Notes under the pieces: model-generated
What the model was told of the DNA's origin: nothing
Databases searched by the model: none
What the model saw: the letters and a program-made list of their open reading frames with translations, nothing else
In this document: piece by piece, positions 55,568 through 63,562 of the stretch
How positions within the stretch are numbered: the stretch's first letter is position 1
Layout of the letters: the number at the start of each line of letters is the position of its first letter
Position numbers and translations under genes: made by a program
Assembly: GCF_021233055.1 (NCBI RefSeq)
Contig: NZ_CP089539.1
Span: forward strand, 265,508-329,507
From: Spirosoma oryzicola
Lineage (GTDB): Bacteria; Bacteroidota; Bacteroidia; Cytophagales; Spirosomataceae
Direction of reading: 5' to 3'
DNA: 64,000 nucleotides

Positions 55568-57416
55568 ATGAATTACTTTAAAAAACTACTTGATTTAGTA
55601 AAGACTGAACGGGAAGAAGACCGCAATCAATACACAATCCTTACGGAAGCGACCTCTATTAGCGAGCGCAGAAACAACGGCCTGACCTGGTATCCAATCG
55701 CTATCAGAGGATCGGAAATGAGTAGGGGTGATTATTTAACCGTTGAAGTTGAACGAACTACGCACCAGGATTTGTCCCACCAGTTTCGGGCGGGCGTACC
55801 TGCTATGTTGTTCGGCAACCATGATTTTAAAAATGATCGGGTCGAAGGTACTGTTTCGTACCAAAGCGGAAACCGGCTTAAAATTACGTTACTCACTGAT
55901 GAACTGCCCGACTGGTCACGCGATGGAAAGTTAGGCGTGGAGTTACTCTTCGACGACTCAACGTACGATCAGATGGAGGAGGCCCTGAAAACGGCTAATT
56001 CCCTCAGCGAACAGCCCCAGGATAGGCTGGTAAAGATTTTGACCGGCCAGCAGTCGCCTACTTTTCACCCTGAAGCCCCGGAACTGTTTATTCCCCAACT
56101 GAACCCCAGCCAGCAAAAAGCAGTCGAAAAAATAGTGACGGCGAATGAGCTGGCTATCGTGCATGGCCCTCCGGGCACCGGCAAAACAACAACCTTGGTC
56201 CAGGCTATTCGCGCATTGCTACAACGGGATCACAAACAACTGCTGGTTGTCGCTCCCAGCAATACGGCTGTTGATTTATTGAGCGAAAAACTGGATCAAC
56301 TCGGTCTGAACGTACTCCGAGTGGGTAATCCAGTCCGCGTTTCGGAACGATTGGTGTCACTGACTCTTGATCATAAATTGTCGGAACACCGGTTGATGAA
56401 AGAGGCCAAAAAGCTTAAGAAGCAGGCCAATGAGTTCAGAAACATGGCGCACAAATACAAACGAAATTTTGGCAAAGCCGAGCGTGATCAGCGAAAAGCG
56501 CTGTTCGATGAAGCGCACCGGATTATGAAGGAGGTAGCCAATACGGAGCAATACATCATTGACGAACTTACGACGCAGGCGCAGGTGATTACGGCAACAC
56601 TGGTTGGGGCGAATCACCATACCATTCGTCATTTAAACTTTCATACGGTTATTATCGACGAAGCGGGACAAGCTTTGGAGCCTGCCTGCTGGATACCGAT
56701 ATTAAAAGCGCAAAAGGTTGTTCTGGCAGGTGATCACTGCCAATTGTCGCCAACTGTCAAATCGGCCGAAGCCGCCAGAAACGGGTTGAGCACTACCCTG
56801 CTGGAAAAATGCGTGACGGTACATCCCGAAGCCGTAAGCCTGCTGGACGAACAATACCGAATGCACGAACACATCATGGGGTATTCATCCCAGGTATTCT
56901 ACGGTAATCAAGTGAAAGCACACGTTTCAGTCGCCAGTCATTCTCTTTTTCCGGGCGATAGCTCACTTGTCTTTGTTGATACGGCAGGTTGTGGATTTGA
57001 CGAAAAGCTGGACGGTACAAGCTCAACGAATCCCGAAGAAGCGGCTTTACTGATGAAGCATTTTGCCCAGTTGACCGAAGCGCTTTCTGACGTGTATACG
57101 CCACAAAACTTTCCGAGTGTGGCCATCATCTCGCCCTACAAGCAGCAGTTGAGCGTTCTGAACGAACAACACGATTGACAGCTTCCAGGGGCAGGAACGT
57201 GACATTGTGTACATATCCATGACCAGAAGCAATGCGGAAGGAATCATTGGCTTCCTGTCAGATATTCGCCGGATGAACGTAGCGATGACCCGTGCCCGCA
57301 AGAAACTGGTCATTGTTGGCGACAGTGCTACACTGGCAGGTCTTCCCTTCTACAGCGAATTTATCACTTACGCCGAAAACCTCGATGCTTACCAAAGTGC
57401 GTGGGAATGGCTCTAG
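55568..57416 (+). pseudogene. Upf1/IGHMBP2-like superfamily 1 helicase gene, broken by an internal deletion and frameshift
   Basis: The first frame (55568-57178, 536 codons) has an OB-like N-terminal part, Walker A GPPGTGKTT (Gly200-Thr208), motif II DEAG (Asp364) and RecA-fold 2 up to SVLNEQ. It then runs into a stop. The C-terminal motifs continue in another frame, from codon 57168: NTIDSFQGQERD, MTRARKKLV, to 57416. Between SVLNEQ and NTIDSFQG about 15-25 residues of the usual sequence are missing, so the cause is a deletion rather than a simple slip. Such helicases unwind RNA or DNA. A sequencing or assembly artefact is the alternative. Confidence 0.8.
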
Positions 57417-57430
57417 CTTAATTTGTCCGC

Positions 57431-57470
57431 TAATCGACTACACGAAACAAGCGTCTGGTGTAGTCGATTA
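57431..57470. terminator. Bidirectional hairpin overlapping the Crp/Fnr stop codon
   Basis: Arms 57431-57443 and 57458-57470 pair perfectly over 13 bp with a 14-base loop. The right arm contains the minus-strand stop codon at 57468-57470. Confidence 0.6.
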
Positions 57471-58064
57471 CAGCTTATGAGCCATCTGTGCTCTTATGCG
57501 GCTCAGTGACGGTCCCTTGATGCCCAAGTAGGAAGAAATATGACCCAGAGAAACGCGGTTTACCAAATCTGGGTAATTCGTTATTAGATCGATGTACCGC
57601 TCTTCCGCCGACTGGGTCAGCAAGCTTTCTGACCGACCCTGCGTAAGCATCAGGTATTGCTCGGCCAGAACACGTCCGAACCGTTCCCAGCCGTGCGATT
57701 GCGGATAGAGCCGTAACAAATGATCATGCTGAATAACCAGCAATTCGGCGTCTTCCAGAGCTTCAATGTTATAAGGGCAAGCTGTTTGTGTTAGCAGGCT
57801 CTTTAGCGCTGTCAGGAACATATTCTCGGAGATAAAAAACAGGTTGTGCTCCTGCTCCGTCTTAGGGTCCATGTAGTAGACACGAAAAAGTCCCTTCACA
57901 ATAAAACCGACGTACCGACAGACCGAGTTACGAAAATTAAAAAACTCGTGCTTGGCAATTGTTCGTAAAGACCAGAACTCGCTTCCTAAACGAATGTCTT
58001 CTTCCGAGAGTAACGCAAACTGCTGTAGTTTATCGTGTAAAATAGGATGCTGAGCAGAAACCAT
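57468..58064 (-). CDS. Crp/Fnr family transcriptional regulator
   Basis: The 198-residue protein has a cyclic-nucleotide-binding-like domain (residues 15-120; SVCRYVGFIVKGLFRVYY) and a C-terminal winged helix with recognition helix YLGIKGPSLSRIRAQ. No heme or iron-sulfur ligand cluster is evident, so it is of the general Bacteroidota type. It diverges from an OsmC-type gene across a 189-bp region. OsmC is a plausible target, with oxidative stress as the signal; this is inference. Confidence 0.85.
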   Translation of the reverse strand: MVSAQHPILHDKLQQFALLSEEDIRLGSEFWSLRTIAKHEFFNFRNSVCRYVGFIVKGLFRVYYMDPKTEQEHNLFFISENMFLTALKSLLTQTACPYNIEALEDAELLVIQHDHLLRLYPQSHGWERFGRVLAEQYLMLTQGRSESLLTQSAEERYIDLITNYPDLVNRVSLGHISSYLGIKGPSLSRIRAQMAHKL

Positions 58065-58202
58065 CGCTGTAAGTTAGAAGTAAAGCCTGTGAATAAGTCG
58101 GGCTAAGCAGAATTTAGACCACACAATATTTTATTTAGGCTCCTTTGTGATGACCTTGGTTATTTTTTAACATAGGTGAAAAAGTAGCTGCGTTCGACCG
58201 GC

Positions 58203-58210
58203 TACCTTTG
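58203..58210 (+). promoter_or_regulatory. Bacteroidota -7 element TACCTTTG upstream of OsmC
   Basis: TACCTTTG matches TAnnTTTG and lies 44 bp before the OsmC ATG. No clear -33 TTTG at the right spacing was found. Confidence 0.4.
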
Positions 58211-58253
58211 ACCTATCAAAAACAAACCACTATACAAGTTAACTCACAAGTTT

Positions 58254-58670
58254 ATGAAAATTACCCGTAATGCATCGGCTCACTGGACAGGAACTGGAAA
58301 AGATGGTAAAGGTACGGTAAGTACTGCCAGCACTGTATTGAACCAGACACAGTATTCATACAACACCCGTTTTGAGAATGGTGTTGGGACGAATCCAGAA
58401 GAACTGGTTGGCGCGGCTCATGCTGGCTGCTTTGCGATGCAACTAGCATTTAATATTCAGCAAGCTGGTTTTGCCGCTGATTCGCTCGATGTACAGGCTG
58501 CCATCACGCTCGAAGACGGAGGCATCACCAGTTCTAAACTAACCCTGAAAGCTAGCGTTCCCGGCCTCGATCAGGCAAAATTCGATGAGCTGGTTGACCA
58601 CGCTGAGCACAACTGCCCGATTTCGAAGTTGTTCAATACCAACATCACTGTTGACGCTACTCTCGTGTAG
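58254..58670 (+). CDS. OsmC family peroxiredoxin-like protein
   Basis: The 138-residue protein has the OsmC/Ohr fold with catalytic Cys59 ([12 protein letters not shown]) and resolving Cys121 ([12 protein letters not shown]). The motif order and length match OsmC rather than Ohr. It reduces organic hydroperoxides with thiol donors. It is divergent from a Crp/Fnr regulator gene and ends with a perfect hairpin. It lies directly before the plasmid replication block. Confidence 0.9.
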   Translation: MKITRNASAHWTGTGKDGKGTVSTASTVLNQTQYSYNTRFENGVGTNPEELVGAAHAGCFAMQLAFNIQQAGFAADSLDVQAAITLEDGGITSSKLTLKASVPGLDQAKFDELVDHAEHNCPISKLFNTNITVDATLV

Positions 58671-58686
58671 TCGAAGAGCTGATCGT

Positions 58687-58730
58687 AAACAAAGCGGGGT
58701 GACTTTCGAAAAAGTCACCCCGCTTTGTTT
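58687..58730 (+). terminator. Long perfect hairpin after OsmC
   Basis: Arms 58687-58706 and 58711-58730 are exact complements over 20 bp with loop CGAA, followed by GAATG. It lies 16 bp past the stop and also 42 bp past the minus-strand stop of the replication gene. Confidence 0.7.
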
Positions 58731-58771
58731 GAATGAGTTTGGAATTTATTTATCTGCATCGGAAGTTGTCG

Positions 58772-60037
58772 CTAGGCTTTTGGTATGTCGGTAGCTGGTT
58801 CGGTATAAACCAATACTTCTTTTCCATCAATCACGTCCATGTCATACATAGCTTGGCTTAACATCCAATCCAGATAGGCTTCGAATGTATCATACTCCGC
58901 CAAGCCTTTGGTGGACAATGACTCAAATTGTTCGCGCAACACATCGAGCGGAATAATTTCAACTTTAGCCGTCTTATGGGTTGCTTTGGGAGCGTGATAC
59001 GTGGGCTGGTTCGCTTGCCAGAGCTGAAATTCCTGACGAAGCTGATCCGTCATCAACGCTTTGTAGATTGCCCCGGCCAGTGATTTAAGCCGACCTTTCT
59101 TTTTAGCCTCCTGGTAATAATGAATCACGAACCGCAGATAATCTTCGGGAAGTCCTCCCTGCTGAAACCGCAACTTTATATCACTCAGGGATTTAAGGCT
59201 TAAGCCTACTTCGGTAAGCGTTTGCTGCGTACCCTCAGGGAGTTTTATATCATCTTGGGTAACGACCGCCGGTCTTAGCAAATGAAACGACAGAGCTGTA
59301 ACGGCACGACCATCTTTAAGCTGTTTGTAGTCGAACGCCATATCCGTTATACTGAGCTCATGCTTGGCAATGTCTAGCACAAAGCGTTTAAAGTCGGCAA
59401 AGTTCTGATAGCGCTGTTCCAGATTGAGCGTCTTTTTGAGCGATGACAGCTCCAGCTTTATGGTTTCGTGATGAAACGCGGCTGATTTCAACAACCAGTA
59501 CAGGCGATAGGAATAGAAGCTCCGGAACCCAAGCAGCGTTTGAATCTCTGCCACCGTAAAGTTTCCCTGAAGTTCGAGCAGATATGGCTTTACAAAGTTA
59601 TTAAACTGGGCAATCAGGTAGCCTGACCCTTCTTTGTACCGACAGGTTGCCATGAGTGGGTTGCTGACAATCTCCCGTCGACCATTTTCATCGATGCTTT
59701 CTACGTGAATGACCCGACTGGCTAAACGAATGACGGCTTCCCGAACTTGCGCGTACGCCTTTCCTCCTACTTTTTCGTCCGGGTATAACTCAGAAACCGG
59801 AATTCGGCAGAGCAAAAAATCTTTATCCTTACGGTCAATACGGCCCAGCAAACAAATAAACAAGCGTGATTCCAGCAAAGACATCTCATAGCGGGCTCGA
59901 ATCAAATCATTATGCTGAGCAACTATGCTATCTTGCCGGAGTTGGCGGCTGGTGGCCCGCCGATCGGCTTCCAAAAAATCGGAGTCGTTACTAAATAACT
60001 CGGTTTGAGAGCCCGATGCCTTCGTGCTTTTAGCCAT
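58772..60037 (-). CDS. Plasmid replication initiator protein, Rep_3 type
   Basis: The 421-residue protein has the Rep_3/RepB pattern: VAQHNDLIRARYEMSLLESR near residues 39-58, a first winged helix ending near residue 125, and a second around residues 170-300 (FRSFYSYRLYWLLKSAAFHH, LEQRYQNFADFKRFVLDI). Rep_3 proteins bind iterons and open the origin, and regulate copy number as dimers. It is longer than many Rep_3 members (about 300-350 aa); the C-terminal 100 residues are charged and of unknown role. The iteron array lies upstream on the same intergenic region, as expected. Confidence 0.9.
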   Translation of the reverse strand: MAKSTKASGSQTELFSNDSDFLEADRRATSRQLRQDSIVAQHNDLIRARYEMSLLESRLFICLLGRIDRKDKDFLLCRIPVSELYPDEKVGGKAYAQVREAVIRLASRVIHVESIDENGRREIVSNPLMATCRYKEGSGYLIAQFNNFVKPYLLELQGNFTVAEIQTLLGFRSFYSYRLYWLLKSAAFHHETIKLELSSLKKTLNLEQRYQNFADFKRFVLDIAKHELSITDMAFDYKQLKDGRAVTALSFHLLRPAVVTQDDIKLPEGTQQTLTEVGLSLKSLSDIKLRFQQGGLPEDYLRFVIHYYQEAKKKGRLKSLAGAIYKALMTDQLRQEFQLWQANQPTYHAPKATHKTAKVEIIPLDVLREQFESLSTKGLAEYDTFEAYLDWMLSQAMYDMDVIDGKEVLVYTEPATDIPKA

Positions 60038-60055
60038 ACGATAAAAGGCTTTTTA

Positions 60056-60063
60056 CAAAGCTA
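60056..60063 (-). promoter_or_regulatory. -7 element TAGCTTTG for the replication gene
   Basis: Read on the minus strand, TAGCTTTG matches TAnnTTTG and ends 18 bp before the Rep ATG. A partial -33 (TTGC) lies near 60085. Confidence 0.45.
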
Positions 60064-60177
60064 AAAAATACCCTTGAGTAAGCAACTTTTTTCGACTAAC
60101 AAGACCCGGCTTCGCATTTTATAGTATTGCGAGTAAAACCCCGTGGTTAAGCAAAAGCTATCCTTTACTCCACTATT

Positions 60178-60850
60178 TTATCCATATCAGAAGCGCTATT
60201 TCGCCACAATGACGGTACTTTCCTCGTAGTTGAAGCACGAATTAGCTTGTAAAAAATCTAGCACGAAATAGTTAGAACGTATATAACGGTACTTTCCTCG
60301 TAGTTGTTACGAGTGTTTCGCAACTTACTCGCATCTGTCACGCTCATACCCTCTAGTAACCATTTAGACGGTACTTTCCTCGCAATGACGGTACTTTCCT
60401 CGCAATGACGGTACTTTCCTCGCAATGACGGTACTTTCCTCGCAATGACGGTACTTTCCTCGCAATGACGGTACTTTCCTCGCACTAACGGTACTTTCCT
60501 CGCAATTGACGGTACTTCTCTCGTAGTTGACGGTACTTTCCTCGCAATTAGACGGTACTTTCCTCGCAATTAGACGGTACTTTCCTCGTAGTTGACGGTA
60601 CTTTCCTCGCAGCTGGACGGTACTTTCCTCGCAATTAACGGTACTTTTCTCGTAATTAGACCTTATAAGGCCATGAAAATCAACTAGTTACAGAGCCCTT
60701 AATAGTTAATAGGTAATAAAAATTAATACAAGCCAATTAGGTTAATAGCAGGGTTTGGTTAATTTTTTTAAAAAAAGCTTTCAAAACGAACGGGTCGTTA
60801 ACGCGGGATGAATGCATTTTTCCGCGACGGTACTTTCCTCGCAATTAAAC
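60178..60850. other. Plasmid replication origin region (oriV)
   Basis: The region between rep and parA contains the iterons, an AT-rich stretch (about 60690-60780, with several TTAATA-like repeats, a candidate unwinding element) and a DnaA-box-like TTATCCATA at 60178-60186 (one mismatch to TTATCCACA). A CGTTAACG palindrome sits at 60796-60803. The order iterons then AT-rich region fits theta-type replication. Confidence 0.8.
60213..60841. repeat. Iteron array: 17 copies of a GACGGTACTTTCCTCG motif
   Basis: Copies of CGGTACTTTCCTCG start at 60213, 60287, 60369, 60389, 60409, 60429, 60449, 60469, 60489, 60510, 60531, 60553, 60575, 60596, 60618, 60639 and 60828. Fourteen lie in direct tandem from 60369 with a 20-22-bp period (about two helical turns). 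Copies at 60510 and 60639 carry one substitution each. They are the likely Rep binding sites. The lone outer copies may serve repression or handcuffing. Confidence 0.95.
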
Positions 60851-60917
60851 AAGACCTTGCTCAATAGCAATGAATTAGGAATATCAGGAAGCGCTGTAGT
60901 AGTTGAAGTACTGTCGC

Positions 60918-60951
60918 TTTGTCAATTTTTTTTGACATAGTTATATATTTG
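60918..60951 (+). promoter_or_regulatory. parAB promoter with an internal dyad operator
   Basis: TTTG (60918-60921) and TATATTTG (60944-60951) fit the Bacteroidota -33/-7 pattern with a 22-bp spacer. TGTCAA and TTGACA at 60920-60937 form a 6-bp dyad with a 6-base spacer inside that promoter, well placed for repression, perhaps by ParA itself through its N-terminal HTH. Confidence 0.55.
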
Positions 60952-60984
60952 TCCTATAATTAAGGCGAAATAGCTTGTTAAACT

Positions 60985-61941
60985 ATGATTGCCAACGCTG
61001 ACGTCCTAACATTCTTTCAGCATAACCCTGCCATATCCGCTTCCGTGATTGAACAGGAGGCCGGTATACCCACTACAACACTCACCAAAGCGTTGACAGG
61101 TGGTCGTATCCTAAATGCGAAGCATTTAGCTGCATTATACCCCATCCTGAAGAAGTACGGTTATACCGATGCTTCAGCCCGAAAAGCAAAAGTTATATCC
61201 ATTGCGAATCACAAGGGCGGTGTTGGCAAAACGACGACGACCTTAAATTTAGGGCGTGCTTTGTCAATCTTAGGAAAGCGAGTTTTGCTGATCGACCTAG
61301 ACTCCCAGGGTAATTTATCGCAGGTCTTAGGAGTCGAAGAACCACAAAAACAGGTTGTAAATGCGTTGTTGGGTAATGAATCGCTGCCTATCGTACGTAT
61401 CACTGACAATTTTGACCTTGCTCCGAGCGATCTAGAACTGGCCAATGCTGATCTTGAGTTAGTACAAGCCGTTGGAGGAGTTAATCAGCTAAAGAACGTC
61501 ATTGCGGGTTTGCGCGCGCAGTATGATTACATTCTAATCGACTGCCCACCCGCCCTGAATATATTTACCAACTCGGCGCTGGTAGCTTCGACATCCTGTC
61601 TTATTACGCTGCAACCTGAAGCGTCCGCGATGAAAGGAATTAACAACCTATTTGAGCGCATTACTCAGGTTCGCGACCGAATCAACCATGAACTAACCGT
61701 GGAGGGAATCGTGCTGACGTTGGTGGATAAACGCCTGAACGTCCACCGGGATATGCTTAATTACATCCGGAGCGGGGTGCTCACAAACTTCACAATCTTT
61801 AACACGGAAATTCGGCTAAACGTGGCGTTAAAAGAATCGCAGATTGCCCAGCAAGATATTTTCACCTACGCTAAAGATTCGCATGGTGCTGCCGACTATC
61901 GTAGTCTGGCGCTGGAATTAACTCGTCAAAACGTCCACTGA
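60985..61941 (+). CDS. parA: ParA family plasmid partition ATPase with N-terminal DNA-binding region
   Basis: The 318-residue protein has a deviant Walker A motif (Lys77-GGVGKTT), Walker A' (VLLIDLDSQGNLS) and B motif (YDYILIDCPPALN). Residues 1-68 look like an N-terminal helix-turn-helix (GIPTTTLTKALTGGRILNAK), as in type Ia ParA, which represses its own promoter. It moves plasmid copies by ATP-dependent nucleoid binding. It lies 34 bp before the parB gene. Its promoter contains a dyad. Confidence 0.93.
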   Translation: MIANADVLTFFQHNPAISASVIEQEAGIPTTTLTKALTGGRILNAKHLAALYPILKKYGYTDASARKAKVISIANHKGGVGKTTTTLNLGRALSILGKRVLLIDLDSQGNLSQVLGVEEPQKQVVNALLGNESLPIVRITDNFDLAPSDLELANADLELVQAVGGVNQLKNVIAGLRAQYDYILIDCPPALNIFTNSALVASTSCLITLQPEASAMKGINNLFERITQVRDRINHELTVEGIVLTLVDKRLNVHRDMLNYIRSGVLTNFTIFNTEIRLNVALKESQIAQQDIFTYAKDSHGAADYRSLALELTRQNVH

Positions 61942-61975
61942 TTCGATCAACAGTATTTCTGCTACTACGTCTGCT

Positions 61976-62917
61976 ATGACAAAGAAATATCAAGCGGCTC
62001 TTGCCACAAAAATGATCATTAAAGATCAAAGTTTGCTTCGGCATGAGGATATAAAACAGCACATCCTGGTTTTGCCCGAATTGGCGGCTTATATCCCTCC
62101 TCTCTTACCAGATGAATACAAGCAATTAGAAGAAAACATCCAGAAGAATGGCTGTCGGGAAGCTCTGTTGGTTTGGGAAGCCACAAGCGATCAACTCCCG
62201 GAATCCCAAACATCTGGACCGGTTTATGTGCTCATTGACGGGCACAATCGGTATGAGATCTGTCAGCGAAACAAGCTGGATTTTAAAGTACATCTCATGA
62301 GCTTTCCTTCCCTCGAGGAGGTAAAGTTCTTTATGATCGATAATCAGCTAGGCCGTCGCAATCTGACTCCCGAACAGGTATCGTATTTACGAGGCTTACG
62401 CTATCTCCGGGAAAAGCAGGGAAAAGGCAAATACGACCGTGAAGAGCAAAAGGGTCAAAATGACCTTTATGAGTCAGATGGGTCAGAGGTAGGCCAAAAC
62501 GGGACGGATGAGAAGACGCGCGAGACAACGGCTCATCGGTTAGGCAAGCAGTTCAACGTAAGCGAAAAGACGATAAAACGAGACGCGGCATTTGCTCAGG
62601 GCCTGGAGCGATTAACGCCAGCTTTCAAGCAAGACATCTTATCGAACAAAATAAAAGTAGATAAATCGTTAGTGCAGCGGGCAGGTCAGCTTGATAAAGA
62701 AATTGAAGCCATCGGGGATTTAGCGAAGCTAGAGCAGCTAAGTCAGGTCGCCAGTGCAACAAGCAAACCCGCTGACGCAACCCCAAACCGAAAATCTACT
62801 GAGTTAAAGAACAAGCTTCGTCAACTGGTTACTGAGTTAGAAAGCGACGAAGCAAATACAACGGAGATTTGCGAACAGCTGATCAAATACGCCCGCTTGC
62901 TTCAAAAAGGTGAATAA
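61976..62917 (+). CDS. parB: ParB/RepB/Spo0J family partition protein
   Basis: The 313-residue protein has the ParB N-terminal domain with YVLIDGHNRYEIC near residue 80 (a GHNR variant of the usual GERR motif) and a central helix-turn-helix (RLGKQFNVSEKTIKRDAAFA near residue 180). A polar insert (DREEQKGQNDLYESDG) lies between the two. It binds the centromere parS and loads ParA. The parS site was not found. Confidence 0.9.
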   Translation: MTKKYQAALATKMIIKDQSLLRHEDIKQHILVLPELAAYIPPLLPDEYKQLEENIQKNGCREALLVWEATSDQLPESQTSGPVYVLIDGHNRYEICQRNKLDFKVHLMSFPSLEEVKFFMIDNQLGRRNLTPEQVSYLRGLRYLREKQGKGKYDREEQKGQNDLYESDGSEVGQNGTDEKTRETTAHRLGKQFNVSEKTIKRDAAFAQGLERLTPAFKQDILSNKIKVDKSLVQRAGQLDKEIEAIGDLAKLEQLSQVASATSKPADATPNRKSTELKNKLRQLVTELESDEANTTEICEQLIKYARLLQKGE

Positions 62918-62932
62918 CTGGAATAATAAAAG

Positions 62933-62989
62933 TTAAAAAGGTCAAGGGCATAAGGGACATTTTGACCCTTATGCCCTTGACCTTTTTAA
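62933..62989 (+). terminator. Long perfect hairpin after parB
   Basis: Arms 62933-62956 and 62966-62989 pair perfectly over 24 bp with a 9-base loop, 15 bp past the stop codon. The A/T-rich ends provide a U-tail. Confidence 0.75.
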
Positions 62990-63218
62990 ATCATAATACG
63001 TCAGAGTAGCTACACGATGACGATTGTAGCCTCTTGGGTCATTACCTTCTTAGCTTATACAGCAGATGGCGTCGTGAAAATGGCTTAAAGAAACCAACTT
63101 CACGACGCCGTTCGGGCTGCACAGACGAGTATACGATGAAATCTGTAGTTGACCTACCATGATATGAAAAGACTACGGTTCATCGGCCCTCTGTACTATT
63201 CGAATAACACTTTATAGG
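62990..63218. other. Intergenic region with a second hairpin at 63068-63109
   Basis: GGCGTCGTGAA (63068-63078) pairs with TTCACGACGCC (63099-63109), 20-base loop. This could end the 63219-63473 transcript on the minus strand, or be a centromere-like feature next to parAB. Nothing else is seen. Confidence 0.4.
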
Positions 63219-63473
63219 CTAACCCTTGAATAACCCTCCGCCGACAAGGCCGTTCGTAGCACCCCCGTACAAGCTGTTGCTTTTAACCAGCCCATTACCA
63301 AGGAAGCCACCAGAGAATTTGTTTCCGACAGTGTTGCCCACCGACACGGCTGAGCTAGATTCGGCGCTGTTGCCGGTTTTGTTTTTTATCCATTTGTAGA
63401 TGCCAAAACTAGCGCTAGCAATGAGAGTGGCCCCCAGGGCAATCCCCGCTAAAGCCGTTACTTTCTTGTCCAT
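63219..63473 (-). CDS. Small glycine-rich membrane protein, unknown
   Basis: I do not recognise this 84-residue protein. It has one N-terminal membrane segment (VTALAGIALGATLIASASFG), a short basic stretch (YKWIKNKTG), and a Gly/Ser/Asn-rich tail (SGGFLGNGLVK, GLVGGGLFKG). It is separate from its neighbours and has a plausible ATG. Its role is unknown. Confidence 0.55.
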   Translation of the reverse strand: MDKKVTALAGIALGATLIASASFGIYKWIKNKTGNSAESSSAVSVGNTVGNKFSGGFLGNGLVKSNSLYGGATNGLVGGGLFKG

Positions 63474-63562
63474 ACCTGTTTTTCGGTTGTTTTATGGAAT
63501 GTAACCTACAGCAAATCAAATGGTTTGACTTTCGTGCTGATCATAGACTACCCAAAGTGCGC

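Noticed and set aside
60258..60569. Open reading frame on the minus strand through the iteron array
   Set aside because: Its repeated peptide (RKVPS, RGKYR) is only the translation of the iterons; no start context or family.
60369..60652. Tandem repeats as a CRISPR array
   Set aside because: The period is 20-22 bp and the repeats are almost contiguous, with no unique 30-bp spacers and no cas genes; it is an iteron array next to a Rep gene.
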